Assembly (NCBI RefSeq): GCF_015624505.1
Contig: NZ_CP061379.1
Span: forward strand, 6,076,001 to 6,140,000
Reading direction: 5' to 3'
From: Bradyrhizobium commune
GTDB lineage: Bacteria > Pseudomonadota > Alphaproteobacteria > Rhizobiales > Xanthobacteraceae
Length of the DNA stretch: 64,000 nt
How positions within the stretch are numbered: the stretch's first letter is position 1; every line of letters starts with the position of its first letter. The notes beneath the pieces are model-generated. The model was given only the letters and a program-made list of their open reading frames with translations, searched no databases and was not told where the DNA came from. The position numbers and the translations under genes are program-made. Below are positions 44,205-53,028 of this stretch, piece by piece.

Positions 44205-44612
44205 ATGCGCATCGCCGCCTTTCTCGTCGCTTTCAGTATCGCTTTCGTCGCGGCCCCGGCACGCGCCGATGATGTCACATCAGCGCAAGGCGTGATCCGC
44301 TCCCAGGAGCAGGCCTTCAGCCACGACGATGCGGCAGCCGCCTATTCCTACGCCGCACCGGCGATCAAGCAGATCTTCCCCGCGCCCGACATCTTCATGT
44401 CCATGGTGCAGAACGGCTACGCGCCGGTCTATCGCCACAAGAGCTTTGAGTTCGGCGACAGCAAGACCGAAGGCACATCGATCGCGCAGCGTGTCCATAT
44501 CATCGACGCCAATGGCGAGGCCTGGGAGGCGCTCTACACGCTCGAGCAGCAGGCCGACGGCAGCTACAAGATCACCGGCTGCTCGCTGCTGAAGGCGGGA
44601 CAGGCGGTTTAG
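44205..44612 (+). CDS. DUF4864-like secreted protein
   Basis: 135 residues with a signal peptide ending AAPARA near residue 22. The mature part (VIRSQEQAFSHDDAAAAYSYAAPAIKQIF, then FMSMVQNGYAPVYRHKSFEF and YTLEQQADGSYKITGCSLL) fits the cystatin/NTF2-like DUF4864 family as I recall it. Function unknown; it probably acts in the periplasm. It stands alone, convergent with the GntR operon. Confidence 0.75.
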   Translation: MRIAAFLVAFSIAFVAAPARADDVTSAQGVIRSQEQAFSHDDAAAAYSYAAPAIKQIFPAPDIFMSMVQNGYAPVYRHKSFEFGDSKTEGTSIAQRVHIIDANGEAWEALYTLEQQADGSYKITGCSLLKAGQAV

Positions 44613-44626
44613 CCTATGCTCCCGCC

Positions 44627-45466
44627 TCAGGCCACCATCGCCGTGACGGCGCGCAGGACCTCCCCGTCGGCTTCTGCGATACGGTCAAGCACCGAGAAGT
44701 GATTGCTGCCGGGGATCTCGCAATAATCGGCGGTCCCGCCGCGCTTGCGCCAGCCGGAGACGAGGTCCGAGGTCCAGTGCTTGAAGCCCTCAGTCTCGTC
44801 GCCGCCGACGACGCCGAGTAGCGGCACCAGCTTCGCATCGTTTGGCAAATTCTGAAGGCGCAGGAACGGGCTCACATCTGCTGCCTCATCGACCGACAGC
44901 GTGAGATCGCGGTTGATCGAGGTCCTGAGCAGCGGACGCAGATCGAAGGCACCACTGACGCCGACAAGTCCGACGATGCGCCCATGCCCCCGCACGGCCT
45001 GATCCAGCACGAGCATTGCCGCCAGTTGGCCGCCGGCGGAGTGACCGGAGACGACGACGCGCGCGGGCCTCAGATGGGCAAGCGACCAGGCGAAAGCGAG
45101 GCGGACCTGCTCGACGATTTCATGAACGCGCACCGCCGGCACCAGATCGTAGCTCGGCATCACCACGGTCATGCCAGCGTTTCGATAGTGCTCCGCAATG
45201 AAGGAGACGTAGGACTTGTCTAGGGCGCGCCAATAGCCGCCATGGATGAAGAAGAACACCGGCGCGCCGTCACCCGCCGGAAAGACGTCGAGGACGCAGC
45301 GCGGTCCGGCGGCATAGCGATTGTCGAGCCGGCAATTGCCCGCCGCACGCAATGCAGCGCTGCGCTGCTGGTGATCGCGATAGATGTCCTCGCGCTCGGG
45401 ATGGCGCTTGCGAAGCGCGTACTGCGCTTCGAGACCGTCGTCGATCGCTTGCAGGGTTCTGTGCAT
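44627..45466 (-). CDS. Alpha/beta hydrolase (kynurenine formamidase/esterase-like)
   Basis: 279 residues. The oxyanion motif HGGYW and nucleophile elbow GHSAGG (Ser in VVVSGHSAGGQLAAML) place it in the HSL/BD-FAE esterase group that includes kynurenine formamidase. A final GSNHFSVLDRI supplies the catalytic His. It begins 2 bases after the ATPase stop and is the last gene of the GntR operon, so it may hydrolyse an amide or ester of the imported compound. Confidence 0.88.
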   Translation of the reverse strand: MHRTLQAIDDGLEAQYALRKRHPEREDIYRDHQQRSAALRAAGNCRLDNRYAAGPRCVLDVFPAGDGAPVFFFIHGGYWRALDKSYVSFIAEHYRNAGMTVVMPSYDLVPAVRVHEIVEQVRLAFAWSLAHLRPARVVVSGHSAGGQLAAMLVLDQAVRGHGRIVGLVGVSGAFDLRPLLRTSINRDLTLSVDEAADVSPFLRLQNLPNDAKLVPLLGVVGGDETEGFKHWTSDLVSGWRKRGGTADYCEIPGSNHFSVLDRIAEADGEVLRAVTAMVA

Positions 45467-45468
45467 GA

Positions 45469-46182
45469 TCAAAGTCCGAGATAGGCCGTACGTACGATCG
45501 GGTCACGCGCGAGCATCGTGCTTTCCGCCTCGCGCACGATCTCGCCTTCGGCGATGACGTAGCCCCGAGCGGCGCTTTGCAGCGCCATATTGGCGTTCTG
45601 CTCGCCAAGCAGGATCGAAATGCCCTGCTGGTTGAGTTTGCGGATGGTGGCGAAGATGTCCTGCACGACGCGCGGCGCCAACCCCATGGACGGCTCGTCG
45701 AGCAGCAACAGCCGCGGTCGCGACATTAGGGCACGCCCGATCGCCAGCATCTGCTGCTCGCCGCCGGACAACAGCCCCGCAGGCTGACCTTGCCGCTCGC
45801 CAAGCCGCGGAAACATGTCGAAAACCGCGTCCATGTCGGCCCCGACTTGACGGTCACGCCGTGGCCAGAGGCGGCGGAAAGCGCCCATCTCCAGATTCTC
45901 GCGCACGGTCATCGGCGCGAAGACGCGACGGCCTTCCGGCACCAGCGTCACGCCGAAATCGAGCCGCGTGGACGCCGGCCGCCCCGCGATATCGTTGCCT
46001 TCGACCAGGATACGCCCGCCGCTTGGGCGCAAGAGCCCGGCGATGCAGCGCAATAGCGTCGTCTTGCCGGCGCCGTTCGCCCCGATCAGGCAGACCGACT
46101 GGCCCTGTTCGACGCGCAGCGAGATCCTGTGCAGCACGGCGACGTGGCCGTAGCCTGCCGAGAGCGCTTCGACCTCAAGCAT
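45469..46182 (-). CDS. Branched-chain-type ABC transporter ATP-binding protein (LivF-like)
   Basis: 237 residues. Walker A GANGAGKTT, signature LSGGEQQML and Walker B LLLLDEPSMGLAP are intact and typical of LivF. The ATG at 46180-46182 overlaps the end of the LivG-like gene by 8 bases. In this operon the transporter probably imports the substrate of the diiron proteins and hydrolase rather than branched-chain amino acids. Confidence 0.94.
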   Translation of the reverse strand: MLEVEALSAGYGHVAVLHRISLRVEQGQSVCLIGANGAGKTTLLRCIAGLLRPSGGRILVEGNDIAGRPASTRLDFGVTLVPEGRRVFAPMTVRENLEMGAFRRLWPRRDRQVGADMDAVFDMFPRLGERQGQPAGLLSGGEQQMLAIGRALMSRPRLLLLDEPSMGLAPRVVQDIFATIRKLNQQGISILLGEQNANMALQSAARGYVIAEGEIVREAESTMLARDPIVRTAYLGL

Positions 46183-46948
46183 GCTCAGTCCCCCCGAGAT
46201 AGGCCGCCAGCACGTCGGGATGGCGGCGCACGCTGTCGGCATCACCTTCGGCGATCCGCATGCCGTTGTTGAGCACGAGGATGTCGTGCGAGAGCGACAT
46301 CACCATGCGCATGTTGTGCTCGACCAGCAGCACCGTCATGCCGTCGCGGTTGAGGGTGGAGATTATCTTGCCGATATGCACGGCCTCGGCCTGCGGCAGG
46401 CCGGCGGCGGGTTCATCGAGCAGCAGCAGCCGCGGCTCGCTTGCCAGCGCACGCGCGAGCTCCAACACCTTCATCTGTCCGAAGCTGAGATCGCCGGCCA
46501 GCACATCGGCCTTGTCGTCGAGTTCGAAGCGCGCCAGCAGCTCCATCGCGACATCCGCCATCGCCCGGTTTTCGGCGCGGAGCGACGGGACGTGCAGCAG
46601 CGCACCGATCACCCCGGCACGGCCTTGCATGTGGCGCCCAGTAATGACGTTCTCGAGCACGGTCATGTCGCGGAAGATCTGAAGGTTCTGGAAGGTGCGG
46701 GCGATGCCGAGTCGAGCGCGGCGAAAGGTCGGCATTGCGTCGATGCGGATGCCGTCGAAGAAAATCCGACCCGCGGCCGGCCGGGTCACCCCGGCGATCA
46801 TATTGAACAGCGTGCTCTTGCCGGCGCCGTTCGGGCCGATGACTGCCTTGATCTCGCCGGGGCGGACCTCGAAGCTCAGGTCCGCAACGGCACGCAGGCC
46901 CGCGAAGTAGCAATTCAGCGCTTCGGTACGGAGCAGAGGGGCGGTCAT
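46175..46948 (-). CDS. Branched-chain-type ABC transporter ATP-binding protein (LivG-like)
   Basis: 257 residues with Walker A GPNGAGKST, signature LSFGQMKVLELARAL and Walker B LLLLDEPAAGL, plus the longer insert usual in LivG (NVITGRHMQGRAGVIGALLHVPS). The start overlaps the permease stop by 4 bases. Forms the ATPase heterodimer with the LivF-like subunit. Confidence 0.94.
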   Translation of the reverse strand: MTAPLLRTEALNCYFAGLRAVADLSFEVRPGEIKAVIGPNGAGKSTLFNMIAGVTRPAAGRIFFDGIRIDAMPTFRRARLGIARTFQNLQIFRDMTVLENVITGRHMQGRAGVIGALLHVPSLRAENRAMADVAMELLARFELDDKADVLAGDLSFGQMKVLELARALASEPRLLLLDEPAAGLPQAEAVHIGKIISTLNRDGMTVLLVEHNMRMVMSLSHDILVLNNGMRIAEGDADSVRRHPDVLAAYLGGTEHA

Positions 46949-47979
46949 GGTCGCCTCCTTGCGAGCCTGCGGCGCAGGGTGGCAGGCAATCCGGCGATTC
47001 CAGTCGGCGAAGCGATCAGCACGACGAGCATCGCGAGGCCAAACAGCATCAGCTCGGCGTCTTCGTAGTCGAGCAGGAGCTGCGGCACCGCCGTATAGAC
47101 CAACGCGCCGAACACCGGTCCCCAGAACAGGCCGCTGCCGCCGATTGCAACCATCACCACCAGCAGAATCGAATTGGAGACGCTGAAAGTCTCCGGCGAA
47201 GCGAACTGGTTGACGTGGACGTAGAGGCTTCCGGCGATGCCCGCCATGCCCGCGGAGAGGACGAAGACCAGAAGCTTGGTGTGGAAACTGTCGATACCGA
47301 CGGCATCCGCACCAAGCTCGTTGGTCGCGACCGCCCGCAAGGCGCGCCCGATCCGCGAGCGCAGCAGGTTGAGGATCGCGAACATGACCAGCAGCGACAC
47401 AAGCCAGATCAGCGGGAACTGCCGCACATCACTGTTGAGCGCGAAACGGCCGAACGCAAAGGGACGGACGCCGAGCAGACCGTTGGGGCCGCCGGTCACG
47501 TCAATCAGCCGGTTGAACATCACGACGAGAATGGCGTTCCATCCGAGCGTCGCCATCGCCAGATAAAGCCCGCGCAGGCGCAACGCCGGAATGCCGATGA
47601 TCAGCGCGGCGAGCCCGGTGAACAGCGCCGCTGCCGGCAAGCCGATCCACGCGTCGACACCGAGTTTTGCGCTGAGCACGCCGCTCGCATAGGCGCCGAG
47701 GCCGAAGAAGCCGGCATGACCGAGTGAGATCTGCCCACCATAACCCATCAGCAGGTTCAAGCTGGCGATCAGAATCAAGTTGATCAGCAGCATGTTGGCG
47801 AGCGAGACCAAATACGCATTCGGCGCGACGAACGGCACCGCCAGCAGCGCAAGCCATACGATCGGCAGGAGACGGTGATCTGACAGGCGCGAAACCGTCC
47901 CACGCGCGCCACCCGCGAGCGGACGTGGCGCCGCCTCGGCCGGCGCCGGGGCTGCGGATTTTGCGCGCGCCATCGCCAT
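46945..47979 (-). CDS. Branched-chain-type ABC transporter permease (LivM-like)
   Basis: 344 residues with about ten membrane segments and an N-terminal alanine-rich tail. LivM signatures include GYGGQISLGHAGFFGLGAYASG and an EAA-like loop (RAVATNELGADAVGID). It starts 4 bases after the LivH-like stop. Confidence 0.94.
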   Translation of the reverse strand: MAMARAKSAAPAPAEAAPRPLAGGARGTVSRLSDHRLLPIVWLALLAVPFVAPNAYLVSLANMLLINLILIASLNLLMGYGGQISLGHAGFFGLGAYASGVLSAKLGVDAWIGLPAAALFTGLAALIIGIPALRLRGLYLAMATLGWNAILVVMFNRLIDVTGGPNGLLGVRPFAFGRFALNSDVRQFPLIWLVSLLVMFAILNLLRSRIGRALRAVATNELGADAVGIDSFHTKLLVFVLSAGMAGIAGSLYVHVNQFASPETFSVSNSILLVVMVAIGGSGLFWGPVFGALVYTAVPQLLLDYEDAELMLFGLAMLVVLIASPTGIAGLPATLRRRLARRRP

Positions 47980-47983
47980 CTTG

Positions 47984-48859
47984 TCAGACCTTCACGACAT
48001 CGGCGCGGCCGAGCAGGCCGGAGGGACGCACGAACAGGATCAGGAGCAGCACCGTGAACGCGATCGCATCCTTGAAATCGGACGAGATGTAGAAGCTGCC
48101 GAATGCTTCCAGCAGCCCGAGCGCCAACCCGCCAACCACGGCGCCCGACAGGACGCCGACGCCGCCAAGCATTGCCGCGCTAAATCCCTTGAAGCCGAAC
48201 ATGGCGCCCTGATCGTAGGAGGAGAGCGTCAGCGGCGTAATGATGGCGCCGGCCAGTGCGCCCGCGAGCGCGGCAATTGCGAACGAAAGCATCACGGTGG
48301 TCTCAACGCGCACCCCGACGATGGCCGCTGCCTCGCGATCGGCAGCCGCCGCGCGCAGCGCCTTGCCCAGCATGCTGCGCTCGAAGAAGAAATGCATGGC
48401 AATCAGGAAGAGGATCGTGAGACCGATGATCCACAGCGTCTGTGTCTGCACCGCGATGCCGCCCACGACTAGCGTCGATACCTGGGAGAATCCGGGATAG
48501 CCGACCGGCTTCTTGCCAAGAACCAGCATGATGAGGCTACGCGTGCAGATCGCAAGCCCTATGCTGACCAGCGTGATCAGCAGCGTGTTGGGCCGCCGCA
48601 GCGGCCAGATCACCAGCCGCTCCGACACGATACCGACAAGGACCGCGAGCACCATTGCGGCGACGCAGGCGAGCCCAATATTGCTGGTCGCGGCGAACAG
48701 CAGGGCCGAGATCATGCCGCCCATCACCACCCACTCACCTTGCGCGAAATTCATCGCCCCCGTGCTCTTGAACACGACATTGAAGCCGAGGGCGATCAGC
48801 GCATAGATGCTGCCGGTCCCGATGCCGGCGACGAGCAGTTGAAGGACGGAGGTCGACAT
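47984..48859 (-). CDS. Branched-chain-type ABC transporter permease (LivH-like)
   Basis: 291 residues with about eight membrane segments. The LivH opening GTGSIYALIALGFNVVFKSTGAMNFAQGEW is clear, and RAAAADREAAAIVGV is the ATPase-contact loop. The ATG at 48857-48859 follows the second diiron gene by 4 bases; a longer frame to 48946 was rejected because it runs inside that gene. Confidence 0.94.
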   Translation of the reverse strand: MSTSVLQLLVAGIGTGSIYALIALGFNVVFKSTGAMNFAQGEWVVMGGMISALLFAATSNIGLACVAAMVLAVLVGIVSERLVIWPLRRPNTLLITLVSIGLAICTRSLIMLVLGKKPVGYPGFSQVSTLVVGGIAVQTQTLWIIGLTILFLIAMHFFFERSMLGKALRAAAADREAAAIVGVRVETTVMLSFAIAALAGALAGAIITPLTLSSYDQGAMFGFKGFSAAMLGGVGVLSGAVVGGLALGLLEAFGSFYISSDFKDAIAFTVLLLILFVRPSGLLGRADVVKV

Positions 48860-48863
48860 AACG

Positions 48864-49799
48864 TCAAAAAGTCCGCATGCGGTTGGATTCGAACATGGGC
48901 AGCACGATCCCGAACTCGGCCAGCTTCGCCCGCGTGTTCGCGGCATAGTTCACCAGCGCATCCTCTTCGGCCGCGCGCGGCGCGCCACCGAGCCCAGCGC
49001 AGGCGATCAGCGCATCGGCTTCGGCCTCTGCGGCGGCATGTTCCGGCGCGAGCCAAGGGCAGTGATAACCCTTCAGTTCGGTCTCGCGTACATGCGCGAC
49101 AAGCTCGTCGGCAATCAGCGTCCGATCCTTCGCACTCCAGTACGGCGCGCGCGAGGCGAGATAGAGCCAGCCGAAGGCGGCGTGACGCTCCTTGTCGGCG
49201 ACGACGCGATCGAGCACGGCGATCACGGTCGGATCGATGGTATTGGCCCGCCAGGTGCGGCAGAGCTCGAGTTCGAGGCCATCCTCGAAGGCCGCAAAGG
49301 ACGCCACGTAACTGTCGAGATTCTGGCTCGCATCCATCGCGCGCCGGTGTAAATTGCGGTTGAAGGTCGCCTCATAGGCGCGATCGGCCGGCGCCGCGAT
49401 CCGCCCGCCGAAGGCCTCGGCGAGTCTGTCGAAGCACTCGACATGCCAGGCCTCCTCGGTGTTGCGGACCGTGAGATAGAATTTTGGATCGATCTCGCGG
49501 CCGACTTCCATGCAGAAGCGCATCAGGAGCGCCGGGGTCTCGGTGAGGCCTGTGGCCTCGACCCAGAGCCGGCGGCTCCAGGAGCGCCGCGCGGCCTGCC
49601 GCGTCGGCTCGTCGTATTGCGCCGGGTCGAGCGCCTTCCAGTCGACGTCGCGCTGCGGATTCCAGCGTCCGGCCTTGCCGGTGTCGTAGAGTTCCCGAAT
49701 ATCCGGAAGCGTGACATTCATCTCGAGCGGAAAACGACGCTCGATCAGAAGTCGCGAAGACGGCAGGCTCGGCTTGACCTCGTGCATCACCCTCTGCAC
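48864..49799 (-). CDS. Ferritin-like diiron-type protein, paralogue with altered metal ligand
   Basis: 311 residues from a GTG one base after the stop of its paralogue upstream. The two proteins align along their whole length (RFPL...LP-IREL near the start, RHxAFGW near 206). The four-helix metal pattern is partly kept: Glu81, Glu116-x2-His119 and Glu172 or Glu176, but the second ExxH reads Lys203-Glu-Arg-His206, with Lys where the paralogue has Glu207. That could weaken or remove one iron ligand. It may be a regulatory or structural partner of the other protein. The GTG is supported by the homology upstream of Met27. Confidence 0.72.
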   Translation of the reverse strand: MQRVMHEVKPSLPSSRLLIERRFPLEMNVTLPDIRELYDTGKAGRWNPQRDVDWKALDPAQYDEPTRQAARRSWSRRLWVEATGLTETPALLMRFCMEVGREIDPKFYLTVRNTEEAWHVECFDRLAEAFGGRIAAPADRAYEATFNRNLHRRAMDASQNLDSYVASFAAFEDGLELELCRTWRANTIDPTVIAVLDRVVADKERHAAFGWLYLASRAPYWSAKDRTLIADELVAHVRETELKGYHCPWLAPEHAAAEAEADALIACAGLGGAPRAAEEDALVNYAANTRAKLAEFGIVLPMFESNRMRTF

Positions 49800-49800
49800 G

Positions 49801-50754
49801 TCAGATCGTCCCGAGCTTATCGTGATGGAACGGCGGCAGGTTGATGCCGAGCGGCTTCATCTGGTCACGAATGCGTTGCACGGTCGCGACGAACACCGGC
49901 TTCTCGACCTCTTCCACCGTGGAGCCGAGCCCGGCCTCGTAAGTGATGCGATCGGCCTCGACCTCGGCGCACGAGGCGGGGTTCTCCGGCGCAAGCCAGC
50001 TCGAATGGTAACCGTTGAGCTCGACCTTCTCCATCATGGTGATGACCGAGTTCTCGATCATCTTCTTCTGCTCCGGCGTCAGTGTCTCGCAGATCGCCTC
50101 TAGGAAATACCAGCCGAAGGCGCAGTGGCGCGATTCATCGCGCATGATGAAGCGCACGACCTGCCTGGCGACCGGGTCGCGTGTCACGTCGTCCAGATGC
50201 TTGAACACGTCGAAGGCAATCTCCTCTGCGGTGCAGACCAACGCTGCGATGATGCCTTCGAGCGGAACGTCGGCGTTGAGCGTCGCGCGGCGTACGCCGT
50301 GGGTCGAGACCGACCCCTCGAACAATTGCTGCACCGGTTTCTCGATATAGCCGCCGAGCTTCTCCGCCATGGTGTGGCAGACCTCGGCATGTCGCGCCTC
50401 CTCCTGGGAACGGATGGTGAAGAACAGCTGCATATCGGAGGGGCGGTTCTCGACGCCGAAGCGGAGCTGGAGCGACGGGCTCTCCGAGATCGCACCATAC
50501 TCGCTCCAAGCGCGGCGGCTCCAGTAGAGCCGCGCCGCATAGCGCTGCTCCTCGGTATAGCTCTCCGGCTTGAGCTGATCCCAGGCCACGTCCGTCTTCG
50601 GATCCCACTGGTTGCGGGTCGCGGCATGAAACAGCTCGCGAATCCGTGGCAGGTCCGAATTGAAGGTCAGCGGAAAGCGGCTTTCGGGGGCATCGAGCAG
50701 GGTCTGCACCATCTCGAAAGCTTGATCTTGCGACATATCGCGCGAGAGCGCCAT
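49801..50754 (-). CDS. Ferritin-like diiron protein, probable oxygenase
   Basis: 317 residues. A likely four-helix diiron site is formed by Glu85, Glu119-x2-His122, Glu178 and Glu207-x2-His210, the E / ExxH / E / ExxH order of ferritin-like carboxylate diiron enzymes. No signal peptide or membrane segment is seen, so it is cytoplasmic. An AGGAAGGAG ribosome site precedes the ATG. It follows the binding-protein gene by 23 bases and precedes its paralogue by one. An oxygenase or oxidase acting on the imported substrate is inferred from context; the family is not one I can name. Confidence 0.75.
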   Translation of the reverse strand: MALSRDMSQDQAFEMVQTLLDAPESRFPLTFNSDLPRIRELFHAATRNQWDPKTDVAWDQLKPESYTEEQRYAARLYWSRRAWSEYGAISESPSLQLRFGVENRPSDMQLFFTIRSQEEARHAEVCHTMAEKLGGYIEKPVQQLFEGSVSTHGVRRATLNADVPLEGIIAALVCTAEEIAFDVFKHLDDVTRDPVARQVVRFIMRDESRHCAFGWYFLEAICETLTPEQKKMIENSVITMMEKVELNGYHSSWLAPENPASCAEVEADRITYEAGLGSTVEEVEKPVFVATVQRIRDQMKPLGINLPPFHHDKLGTI

Positions 50755-50777
50755 GGCAGTCTCCTTCCTGTTCAGTC

Positions 50778-51947
50778 CTATTCGTAATCGGCGAGATTGA
50801 AGCGGCCGTCGCGCCAGTTGATCAGCACAATGTCCTTCTTCGACAGGCCCGAATGGCGTTCCGGCGAGAAGTTGAAAACGCCGCTCATGCCCGCGAAATT
50901 CTTGATCTGCTCCATGCCCTGCGGCAGCTTGGTGACGTCGCCGCCCACCTTGTTCAGCGCCTCCTTGGCCAGCATCGCCGCGTCGTAGGATTCCGCCGCA
51001 TAGAGGCTGGCCGCGTGGTTGAAGCGCTCCTGGTAGGAGCGGAACAGGCGGAGAATGCCGACCTTAAGCGGATCGCTGTCGGGCAACTGCTCGCCGACCG
51101 GGAATTTCAGGCTCGCAAGCAGCACGGATTTGGCCGCGTCGCCGGCCAGATTCATGTAGTGCGACGAGACGAAGCCGTAGCTGTGGATCAGCGTGCGGCT
51201 GTCGAGACCGAGCTGCTGCGCCTGTTTCAGGAACACCACGCCAGCGGGCGTCACGGTCCAGCAGATGATCGCCTCGGCGCCGCTGTCGCGGATGCGGGTG
51301 AGCTGCGGCATCATATCGGTGTCGGCCGGGTCGAACGATTCATAGATAAGGTCGAGGTTGCGGCGCGGACCGACCTTCTTCATCTGCGTGACCGCGCCCT
51401 GGCCGAAGCCACTGGTGTCGGCGATCAGCGCCACCTTCTTGATGTTCTTCTTGGCGAAATAGTCGGCAATGCGCTCGAGTACGTCTTCGTCGTCGACCGT
51501 GCTCTTGAACACGAATTTGCGCTCGGCAACCGGGGTGACGATCGCAAGCGCGCCCTCGCTCGAGATAAAGGGAATGCTGGCGGATTCCGCCATCGGCGCC
51601 ATCGCAAGCGCAATGCCGCTCATGTTGCCGCCGCTAAGGATAAGCTCGACCTTGTCCTGACTGATCAGACGCCGCGTCGCCGAGATCGCCTTCTGGGTCT
51701 GGCTCTCGGCGTCGTAGAAGGTCCAGGCGACCTTGCGGCCGCCGATGCCGCCCGCGGCATTGATCTCGTCGACGGCGAGCTGGAGACCGGCCTTCATGTC
51801 CTCGCCGAGAAACGCGGCGGGGCCGGTGACCGAGAGGATCGAGCCGACGCGCAGCGGTTCGTCCGCCGCCCAGCCCGTTCGCGCGCCCGTTGCGGCCAAT
51901 GCGGTGCCGCCCATGAGTTGCAGGAAATTGCGCCGGTCAAAATTCAC
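50778..51947 (-). CDS. Branched-chain-type ABC transporter substrate-binding protein
   Basis: 389 residues from a GTG with GGAGGGG upstream. A twin-arginine-like signal (DRRNFLQLMGGTALAATGA) precedes a Leu/Ile/Val-binding-type fold (LRVGSILSVTGPAAFLGEDMKAGLQLAVDEINAAGG). Such HAAT-family proteins bind amino acids, amides and aromatic acids. Export through Tat is unusual for this family but seen in rhizobia. Second gene of the GntR operon. Confidence 0.92.
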   Translation of the reverse strand: MNFDRRNFLQLMGGTALAATGARTGWAADEPLRVGSILSVTGPAAFLGEDMKAGLQLAVDEINAAGGIGGRKVAWTFYDAESQTQKAISATRRLISQDKVELILSGGNMSGIALAMAPMAESASIPFISSEGALAIVTPVAERKFVFKSTVDDEDVLERIADYFAKKNIKKVALIADTSGFGQGAVTQMKKVGPRRNLDLIYESFDPADTDMMPQLTRIRDSGAEAIICWTVTPAGVVFLKQAQQLGLDSRTLIHSYGFVSSHYMNLAGDAAKSVLLASLKFPVGEQLPDSDPLKVGILRLFRSYQERFNHAASLYAAESYDAAMLAKEALNKVGGDVTKLPQGMEQIKNFAGMSGVFNFSPERHSGLSKKDIVLINWRDGRFNLADYE

Positions 51948-51998
51948 GATACCCCTCCACTCAAATTGGGCGCCTCGCGGCTGCCCGTTGCCCGTCGT

Positions 51999-52823
51999 TC
52001 AATCGTCATGCACGCCGCTTTTGTCGATCTCGCTGGCTGGTGCCTTGCCGTCCCGCGACAACGGCACGCTCAGCGAATAACGCACGAGGTCGCCGCGATG
52101 GACTGTGTGTCCGGCCAACACCAGACGTCCGCTCGCGTCGCGATAGCGCAGCGTGCGTGTGAGCACCGGTGCGCCGGCGGCAAGATGCAGGTATTCGACC
52201 TCCTCGGGACCGGCGATGCCGGCCTCGATGCCGAAGTCGCCACTGCGCAGCTCGACCCGCTGCCAGAGCAGATGCAGCGGAGACGCGAGCGCCGCGCTCT
52301 CGTCCCAGTCGGCGACGAGATCAGCCGGCAGATAGCGATAGTCGAGCGCGACCGGAACGCGCGCGGCGGCGCGGGTCCGCTTGATGAAGAGAACGCGCGC
52401 GCCGACCTCGACTTCGAGCGCGGCCGCGATCTGATCATCGGCGCCGCATCGTTCGAACATGAGCAGCGTGGGCTGGATCGGTGTGCCGGCGGCTTCCCAC
52501 TGGCGCATGAAGTCCATGCCGGGCCCGAACCGCTCTTCGAGCTTGCGGACCGCGACAAAGGTGCCGAGCCCGCGGCTTCGGGTGAGCATGCCTTCGCGGA
52601 CCAGCTCCGAGAGCGCCTGACGCACGGTGTCCCGACTGACGTAGAACATCTCGCACAATTGCTCGTCCGAGAAGAAGCGCCGGTCGGGCTGCTCCCAGCG
52701 CAATATTATACCAATAAGCCTTTGTTTTATCTGGGCATATAGCGGGAGAGGCGAAGTGCGGTCGAGCGGCGGATTGGCCCAATCCGCCTCCAGCACCGGC
52801 AAGCTGTCGCTCACGTCCTGCAT
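51999..52823 (-). CDS. GntR-family regulator with UTRA domain
   Basis: 274 residues. A winged helix (PLYAQIKQRLIGIILRWEQ, LCEMFYVSRDTVRQALSELVREGMLTRSRGLGTFVA) is followed by a UTRA effector domain (ALDYRYLPADLVADW, EYLHLAAGAPVLTRTLRYRDASGR), i.e. the HutC subfamily. The ATG at 52821-52823 was preferred to the frame start at 52925, because the latter would place the inverted repeat at 52860-52877 inside the coding region. It heads the nine-gene operon with a 51-base gap to the binding protein, so autoregulation of the whole unit is likely. The ribosome site is weak. Confidence 0.85.
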   Translation of the reverse strand: MQDVSDSLPVLEADWANPPLDRTSPLPLYAQIKQRLIGIILRWEQPDRRFFSDEQLCEMFYVSRDTVRQALSELVREGMLTRSRGLGTFVAVRKLEERFGPGMDFMRQWEAAGTPIQPTLLMFERCGADDQIAAALEVEVGARVLFIKRTRAAARVPVALDYRYLPADLVADWDESAALASPLHLLWQRVELRSGDFGIEAGIAGPEEVEYLHLAAGAPVLTRTLRYRDASGRLVLAGHTVHRGDLVRYSLSVPLSRDGKAPASEIDKSGVHDD

Positions 52824-52859
52824 CACACCAACCGTATCGTCGGCTTCATATTGGATGAT

Positions 52860-52877
52860 TGTCTGCCTAAGCAGACA
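52860..52877. promoter_or_regulatory. Inverted repeat, candidate GntR operator
   Basis: TGTCTGC (52860-52866) and GCAGACA (52871-52877) form perfect 7-bp arms around CTAA, 37 bases upstream of the chosen GntR start. HutC-type regulators bind such dyads. It may control both the GntR operon and the His-rich gene on the other side. Confidence 0.5.
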
Positions 52878-53028
52878 TTTAAGCAAGCGTAAATTTAGGC
52901 CGATGTCCGCCCAGCGCTGCGTCATTCTGTGGGGGCATGAGAGCGGCGTTATAAGAGAGACTTGGCTTGTTGTGGCTAGTTTTCAGTTCGCATGCGCAAC
53001 ATGTATGCGCGGCGAGTCGTTCAGGCGG

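Noticed and set aside
45469..48859. Ordinary leucine/isoleucine/valine uptake (livHMGF)
   Set aside because: The genes are of that type, but the operon includes diiron proteins, a hydrolase and a GntR regulator, so the canonical gene symbols were not assigned.
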